A stretch of 64,000 nt of DNA, from the NCBI RefSeq assembly GCF_032452875.1, contig NC_083885.1, positions 64,959,625-65,023,624 on the forward strand. Reading direction: 5' to 3'. Numbering within the stretch: the first letter of the stretch is position 1; each line of letters begins with the position of its first letter. Below the pieces are notes generated by a model that saw nothing but the letters and a program-made list of their open reading frames with translations, was not told the DNA's origin and did not search any database. The stretch is from Bos javanicus (lineage: Eukaryota > Chordata > Mammalia > Artiodactyla > Bovidae). Positions 33,690 through 44,187 of this stretch are shown here, in pieces. The position numbers were made by a program, and so were the translations under genes.

Positions 33690-36278
33690 GTGAGTGGAGG
33701 GTCACCCAGCGTCGCGCCCCAGAGTCCGCGCTCCTGGCCATCGCTGCTGGTGTTTGTCCTGGGACTCTGCCTTCCCTTCTCCCGGTTCTTGGTCGCAGGT
33801 CTCTGGAGGGAGTCACTTCTGGGGTAGGGTACCTAATTCAGGCATATGAATAGATTCCTAAACTGAAAACCACGGGAGTAAATTTTGGCGCCATGTGCCG
33901 ACTCTCAGGGGTGAGCCTGAGTTGGGAGTGATCAGGGTCTACATTGGACCTGGAATGACAGCCAGAGGAGCTAGACCTCCCTTCTGAAAGTTTGGAGAGA
34001 AGGTGGAGGTGATTTAACACATTTCGTTACATAGATTTCCTCTGGCTGCACAGAGGAGGCTGTGGAAGTGAGGCAGGGAGCCCCGGGAGGATTGTGAGCC
34101 AAGAGCTTTAAGACCCAAGTCCTGGGGACTGGTGGGAGAAGGTGAGCGCGAGTTTGGATGACACCAGGACAACAGGCTGGCAGGAGAGAGTTTGAGGCCC
34201 GTCATACTGTACTTAGCTTAGGAAGTATTTCTGTCTGCCCACCTGCCTGGTTTCGCTCTGGGCTGCACGCAGTAATCAGAGGGAAAAGAGGAGAGAGCAA
34301 CTACCGTGTGGTGCAAAGTCGGGCGTCTCCTCTGAGTTGGGAGACTGGGGAAGAGAGGGACCTGGGGTGCTCTGGGGAGAGATGCTCCCTGCCAGCTTAT
34401 CTGTCCCCATCGTGGCAGGGCGGTGTGACCTTCGAGGATGTGTTCGTGTATTTCTCCCGGGAGGAGTGGGAGCTGCTAGAGGAAGCTCAGAGACTCCTGT
34501 ACCGTGATGTGATGCTGGAGAACTTCGCACTTGTGTCATCGCTGGGTAAGTCCCTCTTTTAGTTATCTGTTGCTACCTGGCAAATTACCCCAAAGCTTAG
34601 TGCACTGAATAGACAAGCATTTATCTTACAGTTGCTTTGGGTAAAGAATCAGGCATATTCTACTTGGGTACCCCTAGCTTAGGGTCTTTCATGACCTTGC
34701 TGGCAAGCTGCCCAGGGTTTCCATCTGATCTGAAAGCTTAACTGGTGGTGAATCTCCCTTCAAGGTCATGCACGTGATCAGGAGGCTGTTGGCTGAAGCC
34801 CTGCCTCAGTTTCTCGCCATGTTGTGTTCTCCTTTAGGCAGGTCACAAGGCAGCTGATTTCTGAGATGACGGGCGAGAGACAGCATCCAGGAGAGAAACT
34901 GTATTTTTACAACCTGCCCTCAGAAGTGCCATCCCACAGTGTTTCATTATTTTCTAATGAACAAAATTATTTTCTGTTCATTATAAAATAGTGTTTAAAC
35001 CCAGCCAGCACTCAGCTAGAAGGCGTTAAAAAGGACGTGATTCCCAGTTTCCTGAGCTGGGTGTTGTTTTTTCTCACGGGCAGTTCTGTCTCACAGTTCT
35101 GTCATGGCACAGCTTCTTTCCTTGTTCCCTGGAGTAAGAGTGTGAGCCCCAGGGCTGGGCGAGGGGCACCTCCCTCCTTTCCCAGAGCCGCCCCAACCTC
35201 TGCTGCCGCCGGGAGCTTTGAGATGAAGTATTTGGGGGTGAGAAGTCTTACAGTCTGCCCCCGACATGCCAGATCTCTGGCCTCTCTGTGCCCCGGGTTC
35301 TGCCCCCTTCTGCCATCTTCTCTGTGAAGGGGGTCTCCCAGGGTCACTACTGGCCCCTCATCAGCTGTTCTTTCCCATTAGGACTTGCAGTTTCCAGGTC
35401 TCATGGGGCTACCCAGCTGGAGCCAGAGGGGAGCCTGGGGTGCCTGAGGAGGTAGACACGGCTCTGGTCAGAGACGACCTGGAGGAGGCCCAGGCCTGGT
35501 GAGCGGAGGGCGCGGGCGTCAGGGCTGGCTTTGCTTTATAACAGCAATTTGCTCTGCGTCTCTAGTGTCTCCTTCCCCAGCTTTGATGCTTTGCTCACTT
35601 GTCACTTCTGCTCTGCCCTTAGGTACCTGTCCGTCCCACCGCCCTTTCTAGTCGCACATTTTATCTGACCTCCTGCTCCTCCATGCAGCGCTCCACAGCA
35701 TTGGGTTTCTTTTAACATGTCATGAGATGTGCGCATATCCTTACATTTTCCTTAAACACTATCAGGCCAGATATTCTCTTCTGGGCCAGGTTTGATATTC
35801 TGTCAGGCCAGGTTTTTCTGGCCCTGGCTAGACCCTTTTTCACAGCACTCACCTGGCACAAGGAACCAAGAGCCTTGCTTGGAGACCATCTGCATGGTGT
35901 GGTTCAGAGAGCCCTTGGCCACACTGTGCCCCATCCTGGTATCCCCTCCTCCGAGGTCCCTTCTTCTGTAAGCGTCAGAGGCCCCTCCTCCTCCTGATCC
36001 TGGGCCCCATGTGAGGCCCGCAGTCCCACAGACCCATTGCCAGTTGTATCAGACGCACATTTGTTGCTGGAGGCCACCAGCTGAACGTGCGCTTCAGCCA
36101 CATCTGTCTTCCTTCAGGTCGTTGGCACGGAGTGGCGGGTGTGGCTGCACCTTCTGAGCAGGGGGTTCCTGTGAGCCAGCCGCAGATGAGAACTGCCCAG
36201 GCGGAGCCCTCCACCCACCCGGCTCACCCCTGCGACATGCATGGCCCAGTCTTGAAAGACAGTTTGGCCCCTGGCTGA
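33675..36278 (+). CDS. Candidate KRAB-only protein (100 aa) from a decayed KRAB-ZNF locus
   Basis: Three exons at GT/AG sites: 33675-33689 (MNPAQ), 34419-34545 (127-nt KRAB A exon) and 36118-36278. Together they give 303 nt, an open frame of 100 aa ending at TGA 36276-36278. The KRAB A box is complete (GGVTFEDVFVYFSREEWE, then LYRDVMLENFALVSSLG) and nearly identical to that of the 44-kb gene. The third exon reads GRWHGVAGVAAPSEQGVPVS, then PVLKDSLAPG, and stops; the expected homologous text (LKDILHLAEHQG in relatives) shows that the stop came from decay. The zinc-finger part downstream is broken. If translated, the product could bind TRIM28 without binding DNA. It may equally be an untranslated pseudogene. 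The first exon resembles human ZNF547 (MAEMNPAQ, remembered). Confidence 0.5.
33690..34418 (+). other. Intron 1 of the 33.7-kb locus
   Basis: Matches parts of the 44-kb gene's first intron ('ctgggctgcacgcagtaatc' against 'ctgggctgcccacggtgatc', and the 20 bases before the KRAB acceptor, CTGTCCCCATCGTGGCAG). No other exon seen. Confidence 0.6.
34419..34545 (+). CDS. 33.7-kb locus exon 2 (KRAB A box)
   Basis: 127 nt, acceptor CGTGGCAG, donor G|GTAAGT. Intact KRAB A box with FSREEWE and MLENF. Compared with the ZNF304 exon, most differences sit at the 3' end. Confidence 0.85.
34552..34900. repeat. Old interspersed repeat just after the KRAB exon (copy 1)
   Basis: Begins about 10 bp past the donor with 'agttatctgttgctacctgg' and 'aaattaccccaaagcttagt', a common old mammalian repeat that I cannot name with certainty. 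The homologous copy at 46130-46430 has the same position relative to the ZNF304 KRAB donor, so it predates the gene duplication. Confidence 0.6.
34901..36117 (+). other. Intron 2 of the 33.7-kb locus, distal part
   Basis: Non-coding, with segments alike to the second intron of the 44-kb gene (around 35740-35960 and 47440-47740: 'catgtcatgagatgtgcgca' against a diverged copy). Confidence 0.45.
36118..36278 (+). CDS. 33.7-kb locus exon 3, open part
   Basis: Acceptor TCCTTCAG, then G|GTCGTTGGCACGGAG. Ends at TGA 36276-36278. Beyond it the exon is non-functional. Confidence 0.5.
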
Positions 36279-37870
36279 GCCACAGGGAACTCCCAGCAGG
36301 TGAATCATGGGGAGAGATTTCGGGTGTAGTGTAAACCTCGACCAGATGCAGAGGTGGTGGAATGGAATCTTCAGAAGAGAAAACCCAGGCTTCATTTGTA
36401 AAGCACTGCGGATCCTGTACATCAGAGACAGCCTTCACTTGCAGAGAGGGTGGCGAGAACTTCCCAGCCAGCAGCTGGCCCCTCGCCATGGGGAGAAGCC
36501 AGGTGGGCATGTCGGGAGCTTATTCTCTGCTGTCATCGCCACGGGGTCCTTTTGGGTATTGGGTTCCCACTGGGCTGGAAAGCACGACTGAGGCCGTAAA
36601 GCCTTCTGCCTCTCAGTGGCCCTTGTTGGAGGGAATGTTGCTCCAGGGTCAGTTGACTCTGGCACTCTGGGTTGGAGCAAACTAGAAATCAGAAATGCAA
36701 GAAGGGCCCTGGAGCCCAGGGACAGTTTCCCACAAGGAGAGTCTTCAGGAGGATGAGCTGTGAACACAGTGGTGTGAGAACAGGCGACGGTCTGCGCTCC
36801 AGCAATTACTGGAGCAGTCCTCTGGTAGATGCTTTTCATAAACAGAACTCACATGCACCAGGGGAAGCTTCCATGATCTACCCAGGCAAGAATCTCTGCA
36901 CGTGGAAGAGATGTGGGATGGCTTCAACAAACGTTGATGTGCCTTTCTCCTGAGGGTGGGCCCGAGTCGGCACATGAGGATTTATGCTCAGCAGAACCAC
37001 AGGAGTGGTCAGGCTCATGCAGCAATAGCGCATTCACATTGAGAAGCCTTATGAATGCAAAGGATGTGGGAGAGTATCTTGTGTCTGCTCTGCTTTTGTT
37101 CCAAGTAACATTTCCCACTCCAAAGACAGTCATACTTGGAGTGCACAGTATGTGGGTGTACCTTTCGTGGCAACTGTTGTTCCACTCATCACGTGAGGGT
37201 TCTCACAAGAGGACCCCAGAGCACAGTGAATGTGGATCACGTGAGGGTTCTCACAAGAGAGGACCCCAAAGCACAGTGAATGTGGATCATGTGAGGGTTC
37301 TCACAAGAGGACCCCAGAGCACAGTGAATGTGGATCATGTGAGGGTTCTCACAAGAGAGGACCCCAGAGCACAGTGAATGTGGAAAGGCCTTCATTCACC
37401 CTTACTTGTCTGGCCTAATAGGATCCATGCTGGAGAAAAACCCTTTGAGTATAAGAATATCAGAGAGCCTTTTAGTACAGCTCCTTCCTGATTCCATATG
37501 GGAAGGCTCACGTGAGGGAGAAATGTCGTGAATCTAGTGAATGTGGACAGTCTCTCTGCCTTCATTCATTCCTTTCCAAGCCTCAGAGTGTTCATACTGG
37601 GGAGAAGCCCTGTGAGCGTAAGAAATGGGCCAAAGCCTTTTACATGTGAACTTGTCTCAGGCACTATCAGAGAATTCATACTGGGAAAAGACCTTTTGAA
37701 TGTAACTCCTGGGGAAAATCTTCTGAACAGGGGAAGCTTCGTACTCTGAGGAATTATACCAAAGAGAAATAAGTGTTCGTGTGCTGTGAGAAAATCTGAG
37801 CTCAGTCATCACTTACGGTCCCTGGAAGAGTCATACAGGAGATGGATCCATCCTAGGACGTTGCATCTGA
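36279..37870 (+). pseudogene. Decayed zinc-finger exon of the 33.7-kb locus
   Basis: Continues the exon after the premature stop. Pre-finger text survives in pieces (ASFVKHCGSCTSETAFTCRE, near 36380-36450, resembles the ZNF304 segment ASCVKSC). From about 37020 broken fingers appear: EKPYECKGCGRV, CTVCGCTFRGNCC, and later GEKP(F/C)E linkers at 37430 and 37590 and GKRPFECNSWGKS near 37680. Stops and frameshifts occur throughout, and a four-unit repeat of a collapsed finger sits at 37188-37383. The end resembles the ZNF543-type 3' UTR (TTATACCAAAGAGAAA). No zinc-finger protein can be made. Confidence 0.85.
37188..37383 (+). repeat. Tandem repeat, 4 units alternating 48 and 50 bp, from collapsed zinc fingers
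   Basis: Units 37188-37235 (48), 37236-37285 (50), 37286-37333 (48) and 37334-37383 (50). Each starts ATCA(C/T)GTGAGGGTTCTCAC and ends CACAGTGAATGTGG. Units 1 and 3 lack the AG present in units 2 and 4, so the array looks like a doubled 98-bp dimer. Each unit is a finger's HxRVLT end plus the linker and the next SECG start, with the middle of the finger missing. Confidence 0.95.
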
Positions 37871-38369
37871 GAGTTTATAAAGGAGAGAGAGCCAGTGGCT
37901 ACTGTGCGGTTTCAAGAATCTTCAACCATAGCTGTACCCGTAGTATGCACTGAAAAAGCAACCCCAGGAGTATTTAAAAAACAAAGGAGAAAGAGAAATA
38001 TAAGTAGATATCACAGGCACATGAATGTATTTATGACTTTTTTTCTGCTTTTCCTGAGAAACCAATGAGTTTATTGGCTGGCCTTTTTTGTTGTTTTTGG
38101 GTGGCAGGGGGCTGTTTGAGAGATTAACCGCCTGAATTAATATGCACTGTGTGCCACGCCACACCAGGAAGGCTGGACGCTTGAGAGCATCTCTGCGAAT
38201 GTTACTTGTTACGAAACGTCATCTTAGGTGACACCTTGATTTATGAAGCCTTTAAAACTTAAATTAGGATACAAAAATGTTGTCTAAAATTATAATAAAG
38301 ACATAAGGACACACGAATGGGTACATTTTACTTTACTACTTAAAACTGTTTAAGGTTTCATTTTTATTT
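37871..38369. other. Downstream flank of the 33.7-kb locus
   Basis: AT-rich, no coding pattern. Confidence 0.35.
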
Positions 38370-39010
38370 ATCCATTAATTATCGAGATATAATTGACATA
38401 TAACTATGTACGTCTAAGATGTACAACATATTTATCTGATACATTTACACTGTAGTATGATTGCCATTGTAGCCTCAGTTAGCCTGTGTTATGCCACAGA
38501 ATTATCATCTCTTCTAGTGGTGGGAACAAATAAGATAGCATCTCTTGGCAAGTTTAATGTTTATAATATAGTTTTATTGTCTGTAATCCCTGTACTTTAT
38601 GTTAGATCTCTTGGAATTATTTGTCTACGAGTTGTTAAGTGTATACCCCTGAACATCATCTCTCCCATCCCCTGACCCCACCCCCGGCCTTTGGTAACCA
38701 TCACTGTAATGTTTTCCAGCTCAGTTTTTGGTTTTGTTTTGCTTTTTCCACATGTAAGGGATTTTATACAATATTTGATGTATATCACTTAGGATAACAT
38801 CCTCAAGGTCCATCTGTATTGTTGAAAATGGCAGCATTTCCTTTTTTCTCAAGGCTGAGTAGTAGTCCATTGTTGATGTGTATATGTTTTTATTCATTTA
38901 TCCATTGATGGACATTTTGGTTGTTTCCACATCTTCGCTATTGTGAACTATAATAAACATGGCAGTGCTCCTATCTCTTTAATAACCTGTTTTTATTTCC
39001 TCTGGAGCTT
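38370..39010 (-). mobile_element. L1 LINE 3' UTR remnant, antisense
   Basis: The + strand shows 'cgagatataattgacatata' and 'ttatccattgatggacattt', in the order expected for a complemented L1 3' end. Confidence 0.7.
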
Positions 39011-39959
39011 GAGGATGATATTGATTGGGATTGCAACTTGTCTGCACCATGCCCATCCCCAACCACATGGCCTTGGTCATGTCACTTAGGCTTGGGGTTG
39101 AGTATTGGTGTGTGTAAAATAGAAACCTTGGTTAAATAGAGTCAGGAGACCAGCAGGAGGGAGCTCTCACACCCTGCCGCTGACAGCAGAGCCCAACAGG
39201 AAGGAGAAAGGTTCCTCTTCTTCCAAGAAAAGACGCAGTCAAGGAAAAGCCCTGGCCTCTTTCTCCCGGTTCACTTTTCCCTCTGTAAAAGTGTTCTCTT
39301 GCTGTGCAGGTCCTTGCTTGGTGGCGTGCCATTATTGCAGGCTCCAAATCACCATTCTCAGTTGATCCTGTGTAAGCCCCTCTTTGCTGGAGAAATAGCT
39401 GGCAGTCTTCATTTTAGGGGAACAGTGTTCAACAGGAAAAACCCAGAGTTCAGAGGTGAGTGTCAGACTGGCTGCCTGATCCCCAGGGCCCCCCTGAACT
39501 CTGCTGTCCCTCTTCCAATCATAGCCCTTCCACGGCATGTAATTTGAACCTGAGATATAGATAGAAATCAGCCCACACGTCGAATTCTAGGCAGAGGGAA
39601 CCTCCTGTGCAGTGATGGGGAGCGGGGCACGTGGTGATCCTGAGGCACGTGAGAAATTGAAAGTTCAGCACAGGGAGTTCTGAGGGTAGGGTCTGGGCAC
39701 GGAGGTGGCCCACCTGAGGGGCTTGTTAGTGGGGTCTCCCAGAGAAGGTGAATTCTGCACTGGGATGCTGTTCCAGGAGCGCCCAGCTGTTTGCGAAGCC
39801 CTCGTGGCAAGACTCCCTTAGGGTGACGAGGCTAGTGCAGAGCAGGAGACGTGGGCCCAGCATGGACACCTTGTCGTGGGCACCCAGGGGCAGGCACGTG
39901 CAGGGCACACTCAGAGAGGTCATGGGACTTACAGAGACTAGGAGGAGACTACAACACCA
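39011..39959. other. Intergenic, no gene seen
   Basis: Mixed base composition, no recognised exon or repeat. Confidence 0.35.
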
Positions 39960-40530
39960 TCACACACAGGGTTCCACAAAAATGAATCTGCAGACGTGCA
40001 GCTTGGACACATGCGGGACACAAAATCCTATGCAGATGTACACACACATACCACCAGGACACAGAATAGAGAGGATATATTTATATTGACCAAAGACACA
40101 CACACTCATGAAAACAGACACAGGACACCCACATGCGTGTGCTCACAACTCCCATACATACCATGAACAGTGCTCAGGGATGTGCGTGTACAACACACAG
40201 ATGCATCCACTGGCACAAAGACACGTACGTGCAGACGTGGGGCACTGGTGTGCAGAAGGAGAGTGCAGACATCAGAGAAAAGCTCCTGGACACGCACGGG
40301 CTACACAGGAGAACACAAGGCCAGCAGGAGCGGGTACACGGAGAGAGGGGCACGTGGAGACGCAAAGGTAGACACCTCTGCACAGCCGCGTTGACAGATG
40401 CACAGATGGTTGTACATGAATAGGGAGAACCGTCCAGAGACACACACAACAGCTCGCTTGGTCACACACACACACATTTACGTGGGCATTCCCAAATGCA
40501 GATAATCAGATGTATACACATAGAATGTGA
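39960..40530. repeat. Degenerate ACACA-rich low-complexity tract
   Basis: Dense in CACA, ACACAC and GACACA words broken by G-containing hexamers ('gacacaggacaccc', 'cacacacacacattta'). Looks like an old, eroded CA-type satellite. Overlapping open frames on both strands result from the low complexity. Confidence 0.6.
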
Positions 40531-40568
40531 TGACAAACATTTACTCTGCTCTTAAGGAAAAAGTGCAT

Positions 40569-40996
40569 CTGACGAGGTGGATGAAACTGGAGCCTATTAT
40601 ACAGAGTGAAGTAAGCCAGAAAGAAACACACCAAAACAGCATACTAACGCATATATATGGACTTTACAAAGATGGTAACCATAACCCTGTATGCGAGACA
40701 GCAAGAGACATTGATGTATACAACAGTCTTTTGGACTCTGTGGGAAAGGGTGAGGGTGGGATGATTTGGGAGAATGGCACTGAAACAAATTGCCAGTCCA
40801 GGTTCGATGCATGACACAGGATGCTTGGGGCTGGTGCACTGGGATGACCCAGAGGGATGGTATGGAGGGGGAGGTGGGAGGGAGGTTCAGGATGGGGAAC
40901 ACGTGTACAACCCGTGGTGGATTCATGTTGATGTGTGGCAAAACCAATACAATATTGTAAAGTAATTAGCCTCCAATTAAAATAAATTTATATTAA
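40569..40996 (+). mobile_element. Bovine-type L1 3' end with target-site duplication
   Basis: Sense L1 3' part ('ggatgaaactggagcctatt', 'gaagtaagccagaaagaaac') ending 'taattagcctccaattaaaa' plus an A-rich tail. AAAAAGTGCAT flanks it at 40558-40568 and 40997-41007. 5'-truncated. Confidence 0.9.
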
Positions 40997-41058
40997 AAAA
41001 AGTGCATGTAGATTATGTAAGTTGATCACAAATTTTATTGATCCAAAGGGTGTGACGT

Positions 41059-41290
41059 GCTTCCCAGGTGCCACACTGGTAAAAATCCGCCTGCCAGGGC
41101 AGGAAATGCAAGAGATGTGGATTTGATCTCTGGGTTGGGAAGATTCCCCAGAGCAGGAAATGGCACCCCACTCCAGTATTCTTGCCTAGAGAATTCCTTG
41201 GACAGAGGAGCCTGGAGGGCTACAGTCCATAGGGTCAGAAAGAGTCTCAGCACGTCCCAGTCATGCTCAGACATGACTGAGCAGTTGCTC
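41059..41290 (+). mobile_element. Bov-tA SINE
   Basis: Sense copy, 'cttcccaggtgccacactgg' to 'cagacatgactgagcagttg'. Confidence 0.9.
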
Positions 41291-41442
41291 ACAATGCAGT
41301 TTACAAATAGTAATGGTACACCCAATGGTTTCTGTTGCAAATTCCACAAGCCAATTAATTAATTCTTACACAGTGCTTTCATTAATTTCAATTTTAACTC
41401 TTTATGTGTCAAGGTTAAGTTTCAACATATGTATATATGTAT

Positions 41443-41671
41443 CAGCCCACCAGGCTCCCCCGTCCCAGGAGATTGCCTTGGATTCTCCAGGCAAGAACAC
41501 TGGAGTGGGTTGCCATGTCCTCCTCCAATGCATGAAAGTGAAAAGTGAAAGTGAAATCGCTCAGTCGTGTCTGACCCTCAGCGACCCCATGGACTGCAGC
41601 CCACCAGGCTCTGCCTTCCATGGGATTTTCCAGGCAGGAGTACTGGAGTGGGGTGCCATTGCCTTCTCCGA
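41443..41671 (-). mobile_element. BovA2 SINE (dimer)
   Basis: Complement of two Bov-A units separated by 'gtgaaaagtgaaagtgaaat'. Confidence 0.9.
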
Positions 41672-41944
41672 TATGTATGTATTAGAAATAAGCAAATCCA
41701 ATTCCAAGCATATACCCATTTAAAATGAGGACTTTTTTTCTCCCAGATGTAATACATGAAAGTTTACAACAAGTTTATTGATAACAGCCAAGAGGTTGAA
41801 ACAACCAACCCAACCATCAATAGGAACATGCTTAAATAAATTATGATCTGGTCACATGAATGAGGATGTAAGAGTGTAGAATGTAGAAGATGAATAATAA
41901 AAATGGGCATCTGGTGATCTAATCAATATTTTGTGCTAGAAAAC

Positions 41945-42480
41945 TGGCTACTTGTTCCCCAATACTCTTTTCTCCTTCTAGACACCCAGGAGGATAGGCA
42001 TGTCCCACCACCTTCCCTAACTTAACTTGGAAGCATGCAAATAAATTTTGGCCAATGGAAATGGGCTGGAGTGATTGTGAAAAATGTTTCTTCAATTTAT
42101 CTTCTCATTTATACTCCTTCCTGGGGTACCTCTGTGGACCTCAGTAGTTCCAGTTGTCATACCTCCCCAGGAATTATTACTTCTGTGGGAGCTGTAGCTC
42201 CAGGTGATGGAAAGATGATATCTTGAAGAGGACCATATTCCATGACCTTGAGCCACTAGATATCAGGCTGGGCCATCTGACGATCATACATTAGTACCAG
42301 GTCTGCCTATTGAGGGTTATGGTGGAAGGCAGGAGGAGCCTGAGTTTGTTCTTCTGAATTAGGCATGAATGGTTCTTTTGTCATCTCACACAGTGAACCA
42401 TGATATGAAACTATGTTAACTCCACTGCCCATTTAAGTCTAATAGAAATTACTCTTGATACGTCAACGTGTTGAGTCATA
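41945..42480. repeat. Segmental duplication block, copy 2 (upstream of ZNF304)
   Basis: Diverged counterpart of 31130-31700 ('acacccaggaggataggcat' and 'gctgggccatctgacgatca'), set about 1.7 kb upstream of the ZNF304 CpG island. Confidence 0.6.
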
Positions 42481-42719
42481 TGGTCTGTAGAAATGCATCT
42501 GTTTGACAATAGACCTAGTAGTTTATGACAATCGCCTGCATTTATTGTTTTAAAAAATAGAATGAACTTACAGGTATACAGCTGTGGTCTATGCAAAATG
42601 TTTGCCATTACCTATAATGCTACTTGGTGAGTCAAGACTGATTGTATTTATATTTTGAAAAATACGATCAGTGATTCTGCAAAGAGGAGCCTCCGACATC
42701 CTCCTCTAGCTGTATATGT

Positions 42720-42840
42720 AAGAAATTGTGGTCATGATGAATAGTAACAGTAACAGCTTGTGTGTGTTCAGCACCAGGTCTTGTGCTAAGCACTTTTCAT
42801 CTCACTTCCCATTTGGAAGGTATTTTCCCATTTTAGTTAC
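42720..42840 (-). mobile_element. MIR SINE remnant
   Basis: 'gttcagcaccaggtcttgtg' then 'ctaagcacttttcatctcac' is a MIR complement. Confidence 0.6.
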
Positions 42841-43042
42841 TGTAGTTGGGGTAGGGAGGTGGTCATGACTTTCAATTCCCACGCCCAGGGTTTTTGTGTC
42901 AGAAAGTGTAGGTTGGACCCCAGAATGTGCTTTTTGAGCAAGTTCAGAAGGGATGCTGAGCCCGTTTTGGATATCAACGAATAGCAGGAACATTTCATGT
43001 TACCACATGAAGACTGCACAAGAGAGGGATATCGATCTTCAA

Positions 43043-43170
43043 TTTTTTTTTTTTCCCCCTTTTGGCCGCGAGAGTAGCTTGGGGTTCGTAGTTTCCGTCT
43101 AGGGAACAAACCCGGGCCCCCTGTTGTGGAAGGGCAGAGTCCTAACCCACTGGGCCACCAGAGAATTCCC
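43043..43170 (-). mobile_element. CHR-type tRNA-Glu SINE
   Basis: Poly-T, then 'ggccgcgagagtagcttggg' and 'cctaacccactgggccacca'. Confidence 0.8.
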
Positions 43171-43328
43171 TTCCATCCATTCAATTTAAATCTCAGTCTC
43201 CAAAACTCCCAAGAGATGAAGCAGCTCTCCCAGGATGAAAGAATGCTCCACCTGCTGGAGACGTCGGAGGACGCCGCTTTCCTACATGTCACAGAAATCT
43301 GGGCGCGTCGCGTTTATGGGGAGGTCGG

Positions 43329-43520
43329 GCACTTCCCGGATGGCTCAGATGGCAACGCAGGAGACTCGGGTTCAATCCCTGCGTCAGGAAGATTCCCTAG
43401 AGGAGGGAATGTCAACCCACTCCAGTAGTCTTGCCTGGAGAATTCCATGGACCGAGGAGCCTGGGGGACTACAGGCCATGGGTCACAAAGAGTCGGACCC
43501 GACTGAGCAACTAACACCTT
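43329..43520 (+). mobile_element. Bov-tA SINE
   Basis: Sense copy, 'cacttcccggatggctcaga' to 'gagtcggacccgactgagca', 100 bp upstream of the ZNF304 CpG island. Confidence 0.9.
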
Positions 43521-43619
43521 CCAGTACTTAAGGACGTAATTTTTCTCGGATCTTTCTCCACCTGCCTCCGCGCAGCTGTTGGGGACAACCAGAAATCGGC
43601 CTTTTCCCTGGTTGGATGT

Positions 43620-44154
43620 GGGCCACAGACTCCTCTACCCAGAAGTCCGTTTTGCGGCACATCCGCTCTGCGCCAATGGCAGCCCAGAAGATGCGCGTTT
43701 CCGTCGGCTTTTTCAGACAGAGGCGGGACTTCCGGCGTCACGGTCGTGACGTATTTTGCTGGCGCCGGGAGTGTCTGGAGTGGCTGCGGAATCTGCGAGT
43801 CGGCCTGGGCTCCGCTTTCCATGCGACTCTTGAGAAGCGAATAGGAAAGGACGGTGATAAGGTTGGGGCCTCCGTCGGCGACCTTATTACGATCCATGGT
43901 CGCCGCCGTGGGACGGGCCGCCCAGCGCGGAGCGGTGGGCTGGGGCTGTACTCCTTCCCAGGCCTTCGCGCTCGCTCTCCGTCCTCGTTCGCTTCCGGAG
44001 GCGGCACCCGGAGCCCGTGCGCCGTTTTGACCAGGAGGAAACCAAGGCTCGGAGCTCGACCGTCGTCCAGGGCCCACCGCACCCAGGGGGTGTGCGGGTC
44101 CCGCTGCTCCCACTCCAATCGCGTTTCTCGACCTGGTTCTACTCACAGGACCCC
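43620..44154 (+). promoter_or_regulatory. CpG-island promoter and 5' UTR of ZNF304
   Basis: CpG-dense. GGGACTTCCGG (43725-43735) is directly followed by the near-perfect inverted repeat CGTCACGGTCGTGACG (43736-43751), which carries a CRE-type TGACGT on its right arm. CTACCCAGAAGTC at 43635-43647 is a partial match to the ZNF143/THAP11-type element seen at 9642. No TATA box seen. Confidence 0.7.
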
Positions 44155-44187
44155 ATGGCGGCTGCGGCGCTAATGACCTGGGCTCAG
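44155..44187 (+). CDS. ZNF304: ZNF304 exon 1 (start codon)
   Basis: ATGGCGGCTGCGGCG start, ending GCTCAG|GTGAGT, phase 0. Eleven codons, as expected from human ZNF304. Confidence 0.85.

Noticed and set aside
37188..37383. Short direct repeats resembling a CRISPR array
   Set aside because: The units are contiguous with no unique spacers, and derive from zinc-finger sequence in a mammalian genome.
43635..44154. Bidirectional promoter driving a gene to the left of ZNF304
   Set aside because: No conserved exon or splice donor was found on the minus strand upstream.
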